Below, one piece after another: positions 54,100 through 64,000 of a stretch of 64,000 nt of DNA. Each line of letters opens with the position of its first letter. The first letter of the stretch is position 1. This DNA comes from Hermatobates lingyangjiaoensis (taxonomy: Eukaryota > Arthropoda > Insecta > Hemiptera > Hermatobatidae): the NCBI GenBank assembly GCA_026182355.1, contig JAPFBL010000567.1:84501-148500 (forward strand), read 5' to 3'. The notes beneath the pieces were generated by a model. It ran no database searches, was not told where the DNA came from, and saw only the letters and a list, made by a program, of their open reading frames with translations. The position numbers were made by a program, and so were the translations under genes.

Positions 54100-54325
54100 C
54101 AATGAAACACGTGATATAATCAATGAAGTCTAAACCACAAGGAAAAAGAAAAAAAAAATAAATGCTCTGAGGCCTTTCACTTTATGTCATCAGGGAGCAA
54201 ACAAAGTATCAAAGAAGAAGGTAACAGAACAGTTAACCAGTAAACAGTAAAAAGTTCTGGTTATGGCCTCAGAGTATTTATTTCATTAGTTTTTCTTTTT
54301 CCTCGTGGTTTAGACTTCATACATT
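54100..54325. repeat. Family F palindrome, right arm truncated
   Basis: The minus-strand ribozyme at 54164-54198 keeps CUGAUGA, extra C, GAAA and GGCCUC, with a weak AU/GU helix II. The right arm keeps only GGCCTCAGAG and the tail (54265-54320). Confidence 0.75.
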
Positions 54326-54530
54326 GATGTATAGAACTCAGAAAGGCTGTTCTCAGTTCCATAATTTGTCGGGTAAGTATGGTGATGATTGTTAATCTAG
54401 TGATATCATCAGCAGCCTTAATACTATGATTGAAAAAAAACACACTTATTGGCTTTCAAATCAAAGTGTTGTTTTTGGAGCGTAATGTAAGGCTCATTTA
54501 TTTTTTGCACCCAAGTGTTAATTCTACATT

Positions 54531-54705
54531 AGAAACCCTAAATTTTGCTTATCATATGTTTATTTAGTGTCGAGAATCTTAAAGAGTACCTGGAATCGTA
54601 CGAGCTCCGGACAGACGTCTTGTCTGAGGGACGATGTACTCCGGCATTTTTACCTAACGTCTTATAAAATGAAGACCAGAGTGAGATCCACCATTAGATC
54701 CACTA
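54531..54705. repeat. Diverged dispersed repeat, copy 2
   Basis: Partner of 52793-52965, same orientation, about 1.7 kb apart. Confidence 0.65.
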
Positions 54706-54724
54706 GCCTATGGACTACTCTGGC

Positions 54725-55855
54725 CCCACAAATAAAAACTGATTGATATTCAACTTAAGGTATGATTATCAAGTACAATGACATGTTAGAATTTCATATT
54801 TTTTACTGTAATATGAAACTCACTACTAAACATAACAATGATAGAATATGTTTTCTGTTCATACTTCAACAATACTCTCTTCTTTGTTTCAAAAAATCAA
54901 CTCGATTGAGTTGTAAAGTGAGTTTTAGTTTATCCAAATGGAAAAAGAGTGAGGAATTGAAATTCAAATAATTAATTTCAAAGTTCTTAATAAGTTGTTT
55001 CGTTTTTCAATGGTTAAAAACTTAGAGACAGCTTAAAGGGAATTTTGGAAGAAGTTTTACAAAAACGCTATTAGTAAGGGAGAAACCAAGATTATGATAA
55101 AAATCTTTTATTTTTTTTAGTTCATAGGAATTTAAAATACATTTAAACATTTATTTTCAAAGTTATTTAATCATATCTTCTAATTATATATAAAATGTTA
55201 TTATTTATTTATTATTCATAAGATAACCATTTGGTTATTGGCTAATCCCATTAGTGCATTTATGTTAATGTAAGATTGAGCATTTATTTTATGATTTAAA
55301 CAAGCTCTAAATATATAAAACTGATTTATTGTCAAAAATCATCAATGTGCATCCTGATTGGTTCTGTTTGATAAATTATTAAATAATTCCAAAATTAGCT
55401 GTTTATTTATTAATTTTTGCTAATTGATCAATATATTAACTACTAATAAAATTTCTTTTAAATTCATTTAAGTTGGTAGTTTTAATATGAAGGAAAACCT
55501 TTTAGATATTTCTTAGTTTTGGAATGGTAAGTTTGAGATGATAACAGGATATCAAATGTCAGTTCTGAGAACCTATGGCCTTATTTCCCATTTTTGAAAG
55601 ATTATTGATTCAATAAAACTATTTCTATTTGTTTTAAGAAGCTGATGATATATGTCACAGCTTGACTGATTTCTCTTATTTTGTGCAAGAAAGGGCCTAT
55701 ATAGATTAAGATTTTAGCACTTTGGTTGTTTTTGAAGGTTACATGCCATTTGTTGTTGAAGAAGGTTGAACCTTCCAAGTGAGGAAGATTTTGTAAGATC
55801 TAGAAAGATATGTAGTATCTTTACTGACCTTATATATTAAAGTGGTGGAAGAAGT
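54725..55855. other. AT-rich DNA with nothing recognised
   Basis: No feature supported. Confidence 0.55.
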
Positions 55856-55859
55856 TTTT

Positions 55860-55990
55860 TATTTAAACTACACGTTTCAAACACTTCGTGTTCATCAATC
55901 GGTTACATGAAATATGAGTCGTGGAGGACGTGTAAAAGTTGCAATGGGACATATCATTTTACCCTTAGTATGAGTAAATAACATACACGT
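55860..55990 (-). repeat. Family D-like relic with ribozyme core
   Basis: Minus strand: UUGAUGA, CAC-GAA-GUG, GAAACGUGU near 55872-55906. The tail (GTATGAGTAAATAACATACA) recalls the family D surroundings. Confidence 0.5.
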
Positions 55991-56265
55991 AAGGATTGCG
56001 CAACTAATGAGTTAAAAATATTTATTAGAATTTTAAACTATTTAGAGAAAAAGTTACTAAATTTAAAGAAATGTAGTTGTAGTAAACAAGTCAAATACAT
56101 AAAGAAGTGTACACTTTGACTGTTTTGGGGGAGAAATCTTAGTTCTGAGTCTTCAATGGATAACAATTCCACTGGGCCAAGCCACTTGTAAATGGCTATT
56201 CAAACATTTACAAGTTTGAATGTTCAAACAGACAGAACCATTCTTTAAAGTAAACGTCAAAATTT

Positions 56266-56500
56266 TTATTAATATTAAACATATAATATACCGTCTTACC
56301 TCGTACACTGCTGCTATAGTTCTCGGACCGGTTTCGAGTGTCACCCATCTTCAACAAGAACAACAGTTCAACAGTTCAGAACAACTGTTGTTCTTGTTGA
56401 AGATGGGTGACACCCGAAACCGGTCCGAGAACTATAGCAGCAGTGTACGAGGTAAGACGGTATATTATATGTTTAATATTAATAATACTAACTTCTGTGG
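56266..56500. repeat. Family E ribozyme palindrome
   Basis: Near-perfect inverted arms from ATTAATATTAAACATATAAT to its complement. Ribozymes: minus 56319-56363, plus 56390-56432. The family E/G tail TTCTGTGGTAATGACTAAAT follows at about 56494. Confidence 0.88.
56390..56432 (+). ncRNA. Hammerhead-like motif, family E, C3 changed to U
   Basis: Seven helix I pairs, UUGAAGA (56397-56403) in place of CUGAAGA, extra U, GGGU/ACCC, GAAA, CCGG, UC. The changed first base is expected to impair cleavage. Confidence 0.65.
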
Positions 56501-56504
56501 TAAT

Positions 56505-57020
56505 GACTAAATGCATGAATCAAAATCTTTAGCTATCTTTAGTTCTATAGAAGAACCAGTTGGAGAAAAGTACTGACTTCTAACACATAGACTTGTTGAT
56601 TTAATAAGTTTACGTGAATCTATTCATCGTGGTTTAAAACCACAGTCATTACATTACATACACCAAATGAAGAGATTATGAATAGAATAGAATGAGCCAA
56701 TGTTGCTCTCGTGGCAACAATTATATTCTTTAAAAGAAATATCAGTGTTGTAACCTTCCGCATAAAATCAGGGTACCATTATCTAGCATCTAATTTACAC
56801 CGCATCAAAGTTCTATCAACCCCTCTGCGGGTTCTATGCAATAGAACACAAAACTCATCCAAATCTGCCCAATGTTAGACTCTTCCATCCAAAGTGAAAA
56901 TGAGCATTTAAAATAAACCCGATTATACTGGTCTGTGCGTCACAAAATGACTGAGCAGCCAAAGGGTGGGCGTTAGCTAGTAAGTAAGTAAATACATTCC
57001 TTAAAAGTACTTTATCTAGG
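56505..57020. other. Possible repeat debris
   Basis: ACCATTATCTAGCATC near 56775 also occurs inverted near 16528-16543. No element is defined. Confidence 0.35.
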
Positions 57021-57023
57021 TAA

Positions 57024-57233
57024 AAAAAAAACAAAGAACAAAGACCCTCATGCCCAAAACGTAAAGATGTATTAACGGTGGCCTATTTAATTAAAGAATG
57101 CCCACAATTAGAGAAAGAAATTATATCTGCGGGCATACCATCAAAATTGATAATGGAACTAGCCCCTTATAATAAATATTCCAGTAAAGTGTCATCATTT
57201 CTGAAGGAAATAAAGCTCTACAACAAAATATGA
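57024..57233 (+). pseudogene. Short retroelement-like C-terminal fragment
   Basis: The open frame reads RPSCPKRKDVLTVAYLIKEC, then PQLEKEI, and ends LYNKI-stop. The pattern C-P..., LTV-x-(H/Y)-L-I-x-E-C-P matches the C-terminal zinc motif of many LINE proteins, with Cys and His positions altered. Too short to classify. Confidence 0.4.
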
Positions 57234-57239
57234 GGAACT

Positions 57240-60060
57240 ATAGAATTGAACAAAATCAGACAGTGCTAATGTCCTAGTAGACGATGCACTTATAAAAAAA
57301 AAACTGCTCCAGTATGAATCAGTACAAATAAGTACACACAGAATAATGATAGAAATGTATTCTAACATCCCGTTGATATTTAAAAACAAGAAGTAACAAC
57401 AGATGAAATTCACCTGAACCCTGAGGAAATTGTAACGGGAGTAAAATAGAAACATAAATGTAATAATTAACTATTAAGATTGACAGCAATTGACAAGCTT
57501 GACAACTATGAACATGATCATACTATGTAAATGTAATGTGTATGTGGTTGAAGATGGGTTTATACAAAATCTAATTGATAAAATAGATGGTGTTGTTATT
57601 TCTAAAAAAAAAAAGCAAGAAAAAAGATGAAAGTAATATATGGTTAAGACAATATGTGATATTAAGCTTTCAGAAGCTTTTTTAAATCAAGTCTTGTTAT
57701 GAAATAAAGGAAGAATTTCATATATTTAATATAAGGGACAGATTGGGTTGAAAACTCATAATGAAGATCTATCTTATTAAGCAGAAGCCTTTTGTGGCAT
57801 TTCCTTTTTGGACTTTAAGAATTCAGAATGCTTTTAGAAAATTTCAGTCTTCGTTTATAGTGGAAAGTTCGCTTTTCTCCGTTGTAATAATGTCTGACTT
57901 GAGTGAACTCAATATGTTATACTTCTTTATCTTTGCTTCTCATTTATAGTCAAATATTTGTCTTTAGCACCATATAGCTGCCATTCTCATCACTTACATG
58001 CTTTGTTCATTGAAACAAAAAAAGCCTTTTTAACAGAATAGTTTACAACAAATTTATGATATTTTTTAAGACTATTTATTATTTTCTTTTAACAAAATCT
58101 TTAAATAACACAGTTTATAAAAATGTTGTTGTAAAGTATTAATAAATGTTCTTTTATTAAATAATATAAAATTTTTTGTTCAAAATTTCTTTTCAAATAA
58201 TTTGTAAACATTCGTTTAAAAGGTATCATAATTATATTTTTATAACTTATACGACCATGTTTATAAATATTTATAGGTTTGTTATTGTTGGGTTTAGTAG
58301 AAATTTGAAAAAAGTTTAAAAAATGTTATGTTATGTTTATGTTAAAAAAGAAAATAATTTTTTTAAGGATTAAGTCATTAATTTTTCGGCATTATAAAGC
58401 TAAAAACAATTTTTTCAGAATTAGTAATACTGCATATAACATTGAAAACCTTGTAATACTTGTTTATTACTAATTGTAATAAATTGTGTGTAGCCTTGAA
58501 ATGCTAAAAGATTTTTGGCAAAACATTAGCTGATAATTAATGTTATTATTTTGAATACATAATTCTTGAATACCAATTAAGTGTTTTGGACATTCAATGA
58601 TTGAGAAACTCTAACAAGTTTATATTGAAACTTTATTAGTATGAATACGTAAACATATTGTATGAATGTTAGTTATATAAACACTGAAAGAAAATGTACT
58701 TATGTATCAATTTATCGGTTTAAAATTAATCATTGAATTTGAACAAACACTATAGATTGATACAATCGTTTGTTTTGGTATGCTAACACTACGAATATTT
58801 CTTCCAAATCTGTTCTACTCAGTTCAATTTTCAACAATAGGTATATTAATACCTACTGAAACTATTAAAAGTAAATTAGCCTAAATAAATAAAATAAAAT
58901 TATTATGATATACTCTGATAAAAATAAAAACTGATATTACACTCTGTATTATCGAAGTTTTTAGCTGACCACCAGAATGAAAAAGGGAAACATAAAAAAC
59001 CCTTTGAACTGTTTCTTAAAATTAGAATTTTTATCATATCTTAAAACTTTTACCTTATAATGTAACTCAAAAAACTGACTACGATATTTTGAAAAGACCA
59101 AATAAATTTAGATAGTGAGGTAATATTATTAGTGTAATATTTTTTATGCAATAGAATTTGTTAAAAATATTTATTTTATGTTTATCTTTTATGATTATTA
59201 CGCAATTATTTATACATTTTAAACGCATAACTCTATTTTATTATTAAACTATTTGGTAGTAGTCGATAACTTCATACGGTTTACCGGCCAAACAATACAT
59301 ATATCTTCCTATACCAACCAGGATTATCTCCCACCAACCAATGCGCCAGTCTTGGCAAGAAAGAAGGAATCCAATGTCATCTTATGCACTCGTGTAGCAT
59401 CATAAGTCCACTTGGCTGAGATAAAGAAATCGTATAAGCGAATCACAGCTGAAAAACACATCCGTAAGAGGATATGCAGCCAATGCATATAAATGGAAGT
59501 CTCAAATATAAGTCTTCTTTAGTATATCATCAGACTTATAGCTTAACACCAAACAAAAAACACAATTTTACTAGAATATAAAAATATATACTTAAAAATA
59601 TAGACAATTTAAGATAATTTAACTTAAAATAACTCAAAAAAGAAACTATTCAACTTTGCAAAAAAAAAACGCTTCTGTAGTTAAAACAATTGACTGTTAA
59701 ATTTTAATGCCAAGAAATTCTAAAGTTTTTCTTCATTTCTCATATTGTTCCTTAACTATAATTTTACTTCAAAAATATCTAAGTTATGCCTTTCATTAAT
59801 AATTCGTTATCAGTACTATTTATTTTTCCTCCTTTTTAAGAGCAATTAACTATTTATATATTGTGTAAGCTAAATATATATTTCGAAATATGTATTATAT
59901 TTATTTTGTCCACCCGACTTATCTACATTGAAATATCTTTGGTGAACTTGATTTATAGTTTACCATCTACGAGAAGATAGCCAGGAGCCTAGAATCTGTT
60001 AGTAAAAGGTCGTGAATGCAGAATATGTGTTCATGCATATTTTTCAGTACATTCAGTACA
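57240..60060. other. AT-rich DNA with nothing recognised
   Basis: Only short ORFs; a GC-richer patch at 59280-59470 is unassigned. Confidence 0.5.
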
Positions 60061-60067
60061 TGCATAT

Positions 60068-60260
60068 TTTTAGTGCCACAGAGGTTAGTAAATAACATAT
60101 TATTATCAATCGTCATACCTTGTCTATCGCTGGTGAAGTCACCCGATTGGTTTCATAATGGCTGCATCATCAATGGCAGCCATTGCAAAACCGGTCGGGC
60201 GACTTCACCAGCGATATCCAGCGATAGACGAGGTATGACGGCTGATAATAATATATCATT
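60068..60260. repeat. Family G ribozyme palindrome
   Basis: Inverted arms. Minus motif 60131-60172 has UUGAUGA, extra U, a damaged helix II and GAAACC. Plus motif 60172-60215 has GCA/UGC, AAAA for GAAA, CCGGUC. The family E/G tail (GCCACAGAGGTTAGTAA, inverted) lies at 60073. Matches the single arm at 25065. Confidence 0.75.
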
Positions 60261-60689
60261 TACAATATATTTAAATATATATATATATACTGGCCACAAG
60301 ATAACAGTACCTGTATAAACCACGCCCACTCCATTCCTACAACCCACAAATCAGAAACCGATTACCGAGACTTACCAATCATATAATTCGTAGCTGATCC
60401 ACAACTGCAATAAATAACAAACAACTCAGCAAAGAATCGAAACTTGTCGATAGTAGTGATAGTTGTAGTAGTAATAGTAATAGTTATAGTAGCAGTAATG
60501 ACAGCAGTGAAATTAGTGGAAATAGAAGATTTGAAGACAATTGGAAATGTTCTGTATAATTTAAACGAAGACGCAAGATGATTATTCCGGTCCCTTGAAA
60601 AGTACACTAGGAAACTAATTAATCGTAAATATGACGTAATATTTAATCAAACCGGCTTAATGAAGAACTGCTCCTAAATATAACAATAT

Positions 60690-60940
60690 ATATAATATAT
60701 ACTTCTTTCCATGAAATACGATCCGAAACGGACAAATAAAGTTCAATGTAGATTAAGAAATATAGAGATATTAAAACACTCACTCGCAGTCTTACTCATA
60801 GAAACGAAATATGGAAAATTCGATACTGTTCTCCTCTTGAAATTAGATAATGTTTTAGTTGAGGGTATAATTAAACAAATTAGACCTCTTGATAATTTGA
60901 AACCTATTAATGTGCACTCTAATTGAACTGGTGATTCACC
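60690..60940. repeat. Family A tail fragment
   Basis: AAATACGATCCGAAACGGAC and TTCAATGTAGATTAAG belong to the family A tail. The ribozyme part is not recognisable. Confidence 0.55.
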
Positions 60941-61090
60941 TTTTGTGCATAGAGTTTTTCTTTCTCTAATATTGTTTGTTTTTTTTTTTTACTTTATTGT
61001 TATTCATTTTTGCTTGTTATTCTAAAATCATCCTATATTTTAACATCCGTTTACATTACCTTCTAATGTAATATAAATAATGAAAAATGG

Positions 61091-61122
<32 letters not shown>

Positions 61123-61132
61123 ATATATATAT
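61091..61132. repeat. (TA)n tract
   Basis: TA microsatellite with one interruption. Confidence 0.95.
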
Positions 61133-61172
61133 AAACTAACTGATTTGATCACTAACCATTATGCTTCTTTAC

Positions 61173-61748
61173 CAGGGACGTGCAGTCAGGGGAGGCAGGT
61201 GAGGCACTGCCTCACTTGATAATCTTGGAAAGGAAAAATGCAAAATGAATTGTACATATCTAAATGGTTATATTTATCCAGTGAATTGCGCTGTAAAGAT
61301 ATTTGTCAGCATTTTTAACTTTTTTTTTATTCAAAATCAATGGTATTTTTCGCAACTATTGCTTAGATACTGAAAAGAAATGTGCGGTGAGTCTGCCGCC
61401 TGCTGTGCGAAGAGTCACTAAGTGAGGCACGCAGATCTGCTGCCTCATGGTGGGGTTCGCCTGTGACTACAGGGGTTCTTCTTTGTGATTCAGCAACAAA
61501 ATACAGTCAGCGACAGCACTCTAAAAGCTAGCAATTTATTTTTTACCTTCCTTACTTTTGCAAATGGAGTAGTGCATTTCAAAAATTAAAACGTTAAAAT
61601 GTTTTAAAAGGAAGCTGATATGAGATGTAAACATAAACTACTGCCAATCAAATAGTGATAAAGGTAATCTGTAAGGTTCATATTTTTGTAAATTTAACGG
61701 TGATGAAGTCAGTGCCTCACCTGTCATGAACCTCACCGCACGTCACTG
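61173..61748. mobile_element. Non-autonomous hAT element
   Basis: Left end CAGGGACGTGCAGTCAGGGG and right end in reverse complement CAGTGACGTGCGGTGAGG; both continue to GGTGAGGCACTG. The exact 8-bp target duplication TTCTTTAC is at 61165-61172 and 61749-61756. The 576-bp interior has no transposase. The terminus and duplication length fit the hAT superfamily. Confidence 0.93.
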
Positions 61749-61850
61749 TTCTTTACTATAGAAAAATACCAAGCCCTGAAGATGTCTACATTTATAGACG
61801 AGTTGTATTATTGTAGCTACGCTAAACCTCGATAAAAAAGAAAAATAGTG

Positions 61851-61851
<1 letters not shown>

Positions 61852-61902
<51 letters not shown>
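61852..61902. repeat. (TA)n tract
   Basis: Long TA microsatellite. Confidence 0.95.
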
Positions 61903-61904
<2 letters not shown>

Positions 61905-62204
61905 CTGCTTTACTGTTCAAATAATTAAGCTAGTGACCACTGATGACCGTAGTTTGACATTAAGAGCGTCTAAGGAGGCCCACATATGGTTATTGGGGGC
62001 CCGATCAGATCCCGGTTTAAATCAGAAGCGTTAACTTTTATATGTTTTTCCTTTTATTTTTAACTTATATATTCATATTCATATAATTTTTTTTATTATT
62101 ATTTTATTTATTTTTTTGTTATTTCCTTTTTTATAATTTTTAATTTATAATTTTTAATTTTATAATTTTATCTATTGTTTTTACTTTCTCCGTTCTCCGA
62201 CGTT

Positions 62205-62415
62205 TAGTGCCTAGCTCCTTTTTTACGATAGTGCTGCTCTCATCGGTTGACTCTTTATTGCTTCATTCGCGCTCCGTTCTTCGACGTGGGGAGATCTCTC
62301 TCACTTCGTCCTCTCTTCTAGTCTACTCTCCTGATGACGAACAACAGTTCAAAATATTGAATTCTGTAAGTGTTCTTTTTAGTCTCTTTTCTGTTCGTGC
62401 TTTGTGTAATTTAAA

Positions 62416-62450
<35 letters not shown>
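62205..62450 (+). repeat. Family A2 terminal repeat with dead ribozyme
   Basis: CUGAUGA (62331-62337), extra C, GAAC/GUUC and then AAAA where GAAA is expected, so the catalytic G12 is lost. A (TA)n follows at 62419-62450. Confidence 0.65.
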
Positions 62451-62453
<3 letters not shown>

Positions 62454-62454
62454 A

Positions 62455-63590
62455 ATTTACATAATTATATAATCAAATATTACTGTTATATAACATATAT
62501 TGTTACATAACTTATATATATACATTTAATAAATTTAAATTGGGATTATTATTAATTATTAATATTGTGAATTAACTTTTCAAGATGATCAGTGATTGTA
62601 CGCCATATAATACTGTTTTACTACTTGATGAGGGACACTTTGTGCCCTGGAGGACCACAGTAATGTATGTAACTTGATCATTGTTAATGAGTGCCACATC
62701 AAAAATAAACAAAAAAAAAACTATTTTTCGCCTTGAATGTATCAAAGAAGTAATGTGTGCAAGTTTGGGTATTAGTAAAAGAAAAAGTAATAATTAATTA
62801 TTAAGTTAATTAATTCCAATTTCCATAAAATAAATGTAGATAAAAGGCTATAATAAATATTGAAATAACGTTATTATGTATTACATCAGCTTCTAGTTCT
62901 AATTGACCTGGATGTTTCACAAGTCTGTTGTTTATCAAAGCATCCTGATATTAGAAGAGAGTGAAATTGACTTATGCAGTCTCCACTAAATCAAAATCAT
63001 GTAATTTATTGGATTAGCAAAGTTTGTGCAGTCAGAATTAATCATCAATCTTGGCTTGCCAAAAGAGCCTGCATATATTTAGAGTGAAAGACGGTTACTA
63101 CTCCATATAACACTGAATATAATTTACAAGTTTCTGAAATATATAAATATATATGTATATTTTTATAAGTAGTAGAAATAAAATATACAAAATGAGATTT
63201 TTGTTTTGGAAAAAACTTTAGGATAGCAAACTGTTTTCTTCTATCGGAGAATAGATAGATTTCCTAATCTGATAAATTCTCTTAGATTTAGAAAAAAGTC
63301 TAAATGAATTTTTTCGTGTACTATACAATTTTGGAAGGGAATCTCATTTGTTCACTATTTGGTGTAGAGTAGGTCAGGATAAATATTAATAATTAATATT
63401 AATCATTTGTCAAGCCTATGTTGTTGATAAAATCTTTCTTTTAATAATATTTGCTCGCTTAGAAAATGATATGTACATATGTGAACAAAGAAATATATAA
63501 ATACTTGCATGATATTAGTACTGTAAAGGTTATTTGAAACTAAAATAACAACTAGGTTAAATTCATGCATTTCGTCATTCCATAGAGGTT
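62455..63590. other. AT-rich DNA with nothing recognised
   Basis: No feature supported. Confidence 0.55.
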
Positions 63591-63825
63591 ATTATTATTA
63601 ATATTACACAAATAATACACCGTCTTACCTCGTACACTGCTGCTGTAGCTCTCGGATCGGTTTCGGGTGTCACCCATCTTCAACAAGAACTGATCTAAGG
63701 AATCCTACCTTTCTTCCTTAGATCAGTTCGTGTTGAAGATGGGTGACACTCGAAACCGGTCTGAGAGCTACGGCAGCAGTGTACGAGGTAAGACGGTGTA
63801 TTATTTGTGTAATATTAATAACAAC
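63545..63825. repeat. Family E ribozyme palindrome
   Basis: Minus motif 63647-63691 and plus motif 63725-63768, both with UUGAAGA, GGGU/ACC(C/U), GAAACCG. The central GATCTAAGGAATCCTACCTT and its partial inverse match the left part of the unit at 40721. The family E/G tail (TGCATTTCGTCATTCCATAG) lies on the left. Confidence 0.85.
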
Positions 63826-64000
63826 TAGGTTACTTATGGTGTTCAAACAACCAGCGACAAAAAAAGGAACACAACTCCAATGACAGAATATGAGATAAGA
63901 GAATTTTTCAATTATCCATGGATTTAGGATTTTAAATTGCTGTTTTCTATTTTAAATTCAAATTGATTTTAGCTGGTTTGGAATATGGAATTCTTTTTTT

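Noticed and set aside
60711..60926. ORF of 71 codons starting MKYDPKRTNKVQ
   Set aside because: Its first codons lie in the family A tail repeat and the rest shows no recognisable protein.
1..64000. CRISPR arrays, operons, bacterial promoters
   Set aside because: The repeats are dispersed eukaryotic transposon ends, with no regular spacing and no prokaryotic gene organisation.
1..64000. tRNA or rRNA genes
   Set aside because: No cloverleaf with conserved A and B boxes or rRNA-like segment was noticed by reading. A dedicated scan was not possible, so absence is not proven.

Overview
The window is AT-rich eukaryotic DNA, very probably from an invertebrate animal. Reasons: many long (TA)n tracts, a mariner relic, three hAT-type non-autonomous elements with exact 8-bp target duplications, LINE-like 3' debris, and several families of Penelope-like retroelements (PLEs). 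No convincing host gene, tRNA or rRNA was recognised. The species cannot be named from the sequence. Almost everything that can be interpreted is mobile-element DNA, mostly PLE-derived.

Layout. Positions 1-3883 are repeated almost base for base at 8494-12379. The repeated block holds a decayed antisense PLE (family F, GIY-YIG end), an inverted pair of hammerhead-like ribozymes, and a PLE family A open reading frame with reverse transcriptase and GIY-YIG nuclease. The downstream copy of that frame runs 570 codons; the upstream copy is cut inside the nuclease domain. Between them lies a GC-richer complex of inverted and direct repeats (5.5-7.0 kb). From 13 to 28 kb the DNA is AT-rich and gene-poor, with two tandem copies and one partial copy of a 1.6-kb element with 17-bp inverted ends. 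At 28.3-29.8 kb are an inverted PLE-A 3' end and PLE-B terminal palindromes. At 31-35 kb come two hAT elements and an internally deleted mariner. From 36 to 64 kb there are further ribozyme-bearing palindromes, a 5'-truncated PLE-B with its 3' ribozyme (46.8-48.0 kb), LINE fragments and a third hAT element.

The main result is a dispersed network of hammerhead-ribozyme motifs. More than twenty copies fall into about nine sequence families. The order is: helix I strand, CUGANGA, one extra nucleotide, helix II, GAAA, a very short and mostly palindromic helix III, then U-H. The best copies have fully paired helix I (8 bp at 40754, 7 bp at 49269, two-part helices at 45843 and 32531). Most lie as head-to-head inverted pairs bordered by (TA)n. 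Two families sit directly at the 3' ends of PLE reading frames. Hammerheads in PLEs are established knowledge; the shared extra nucleotide, the many coexisting families and the inverted pairing are what is seen here. How they work together is inference: ribozymes would cut PLE-derived RNA into units, which the RT and GIY-YIG protein could insert at TA-rich sites.
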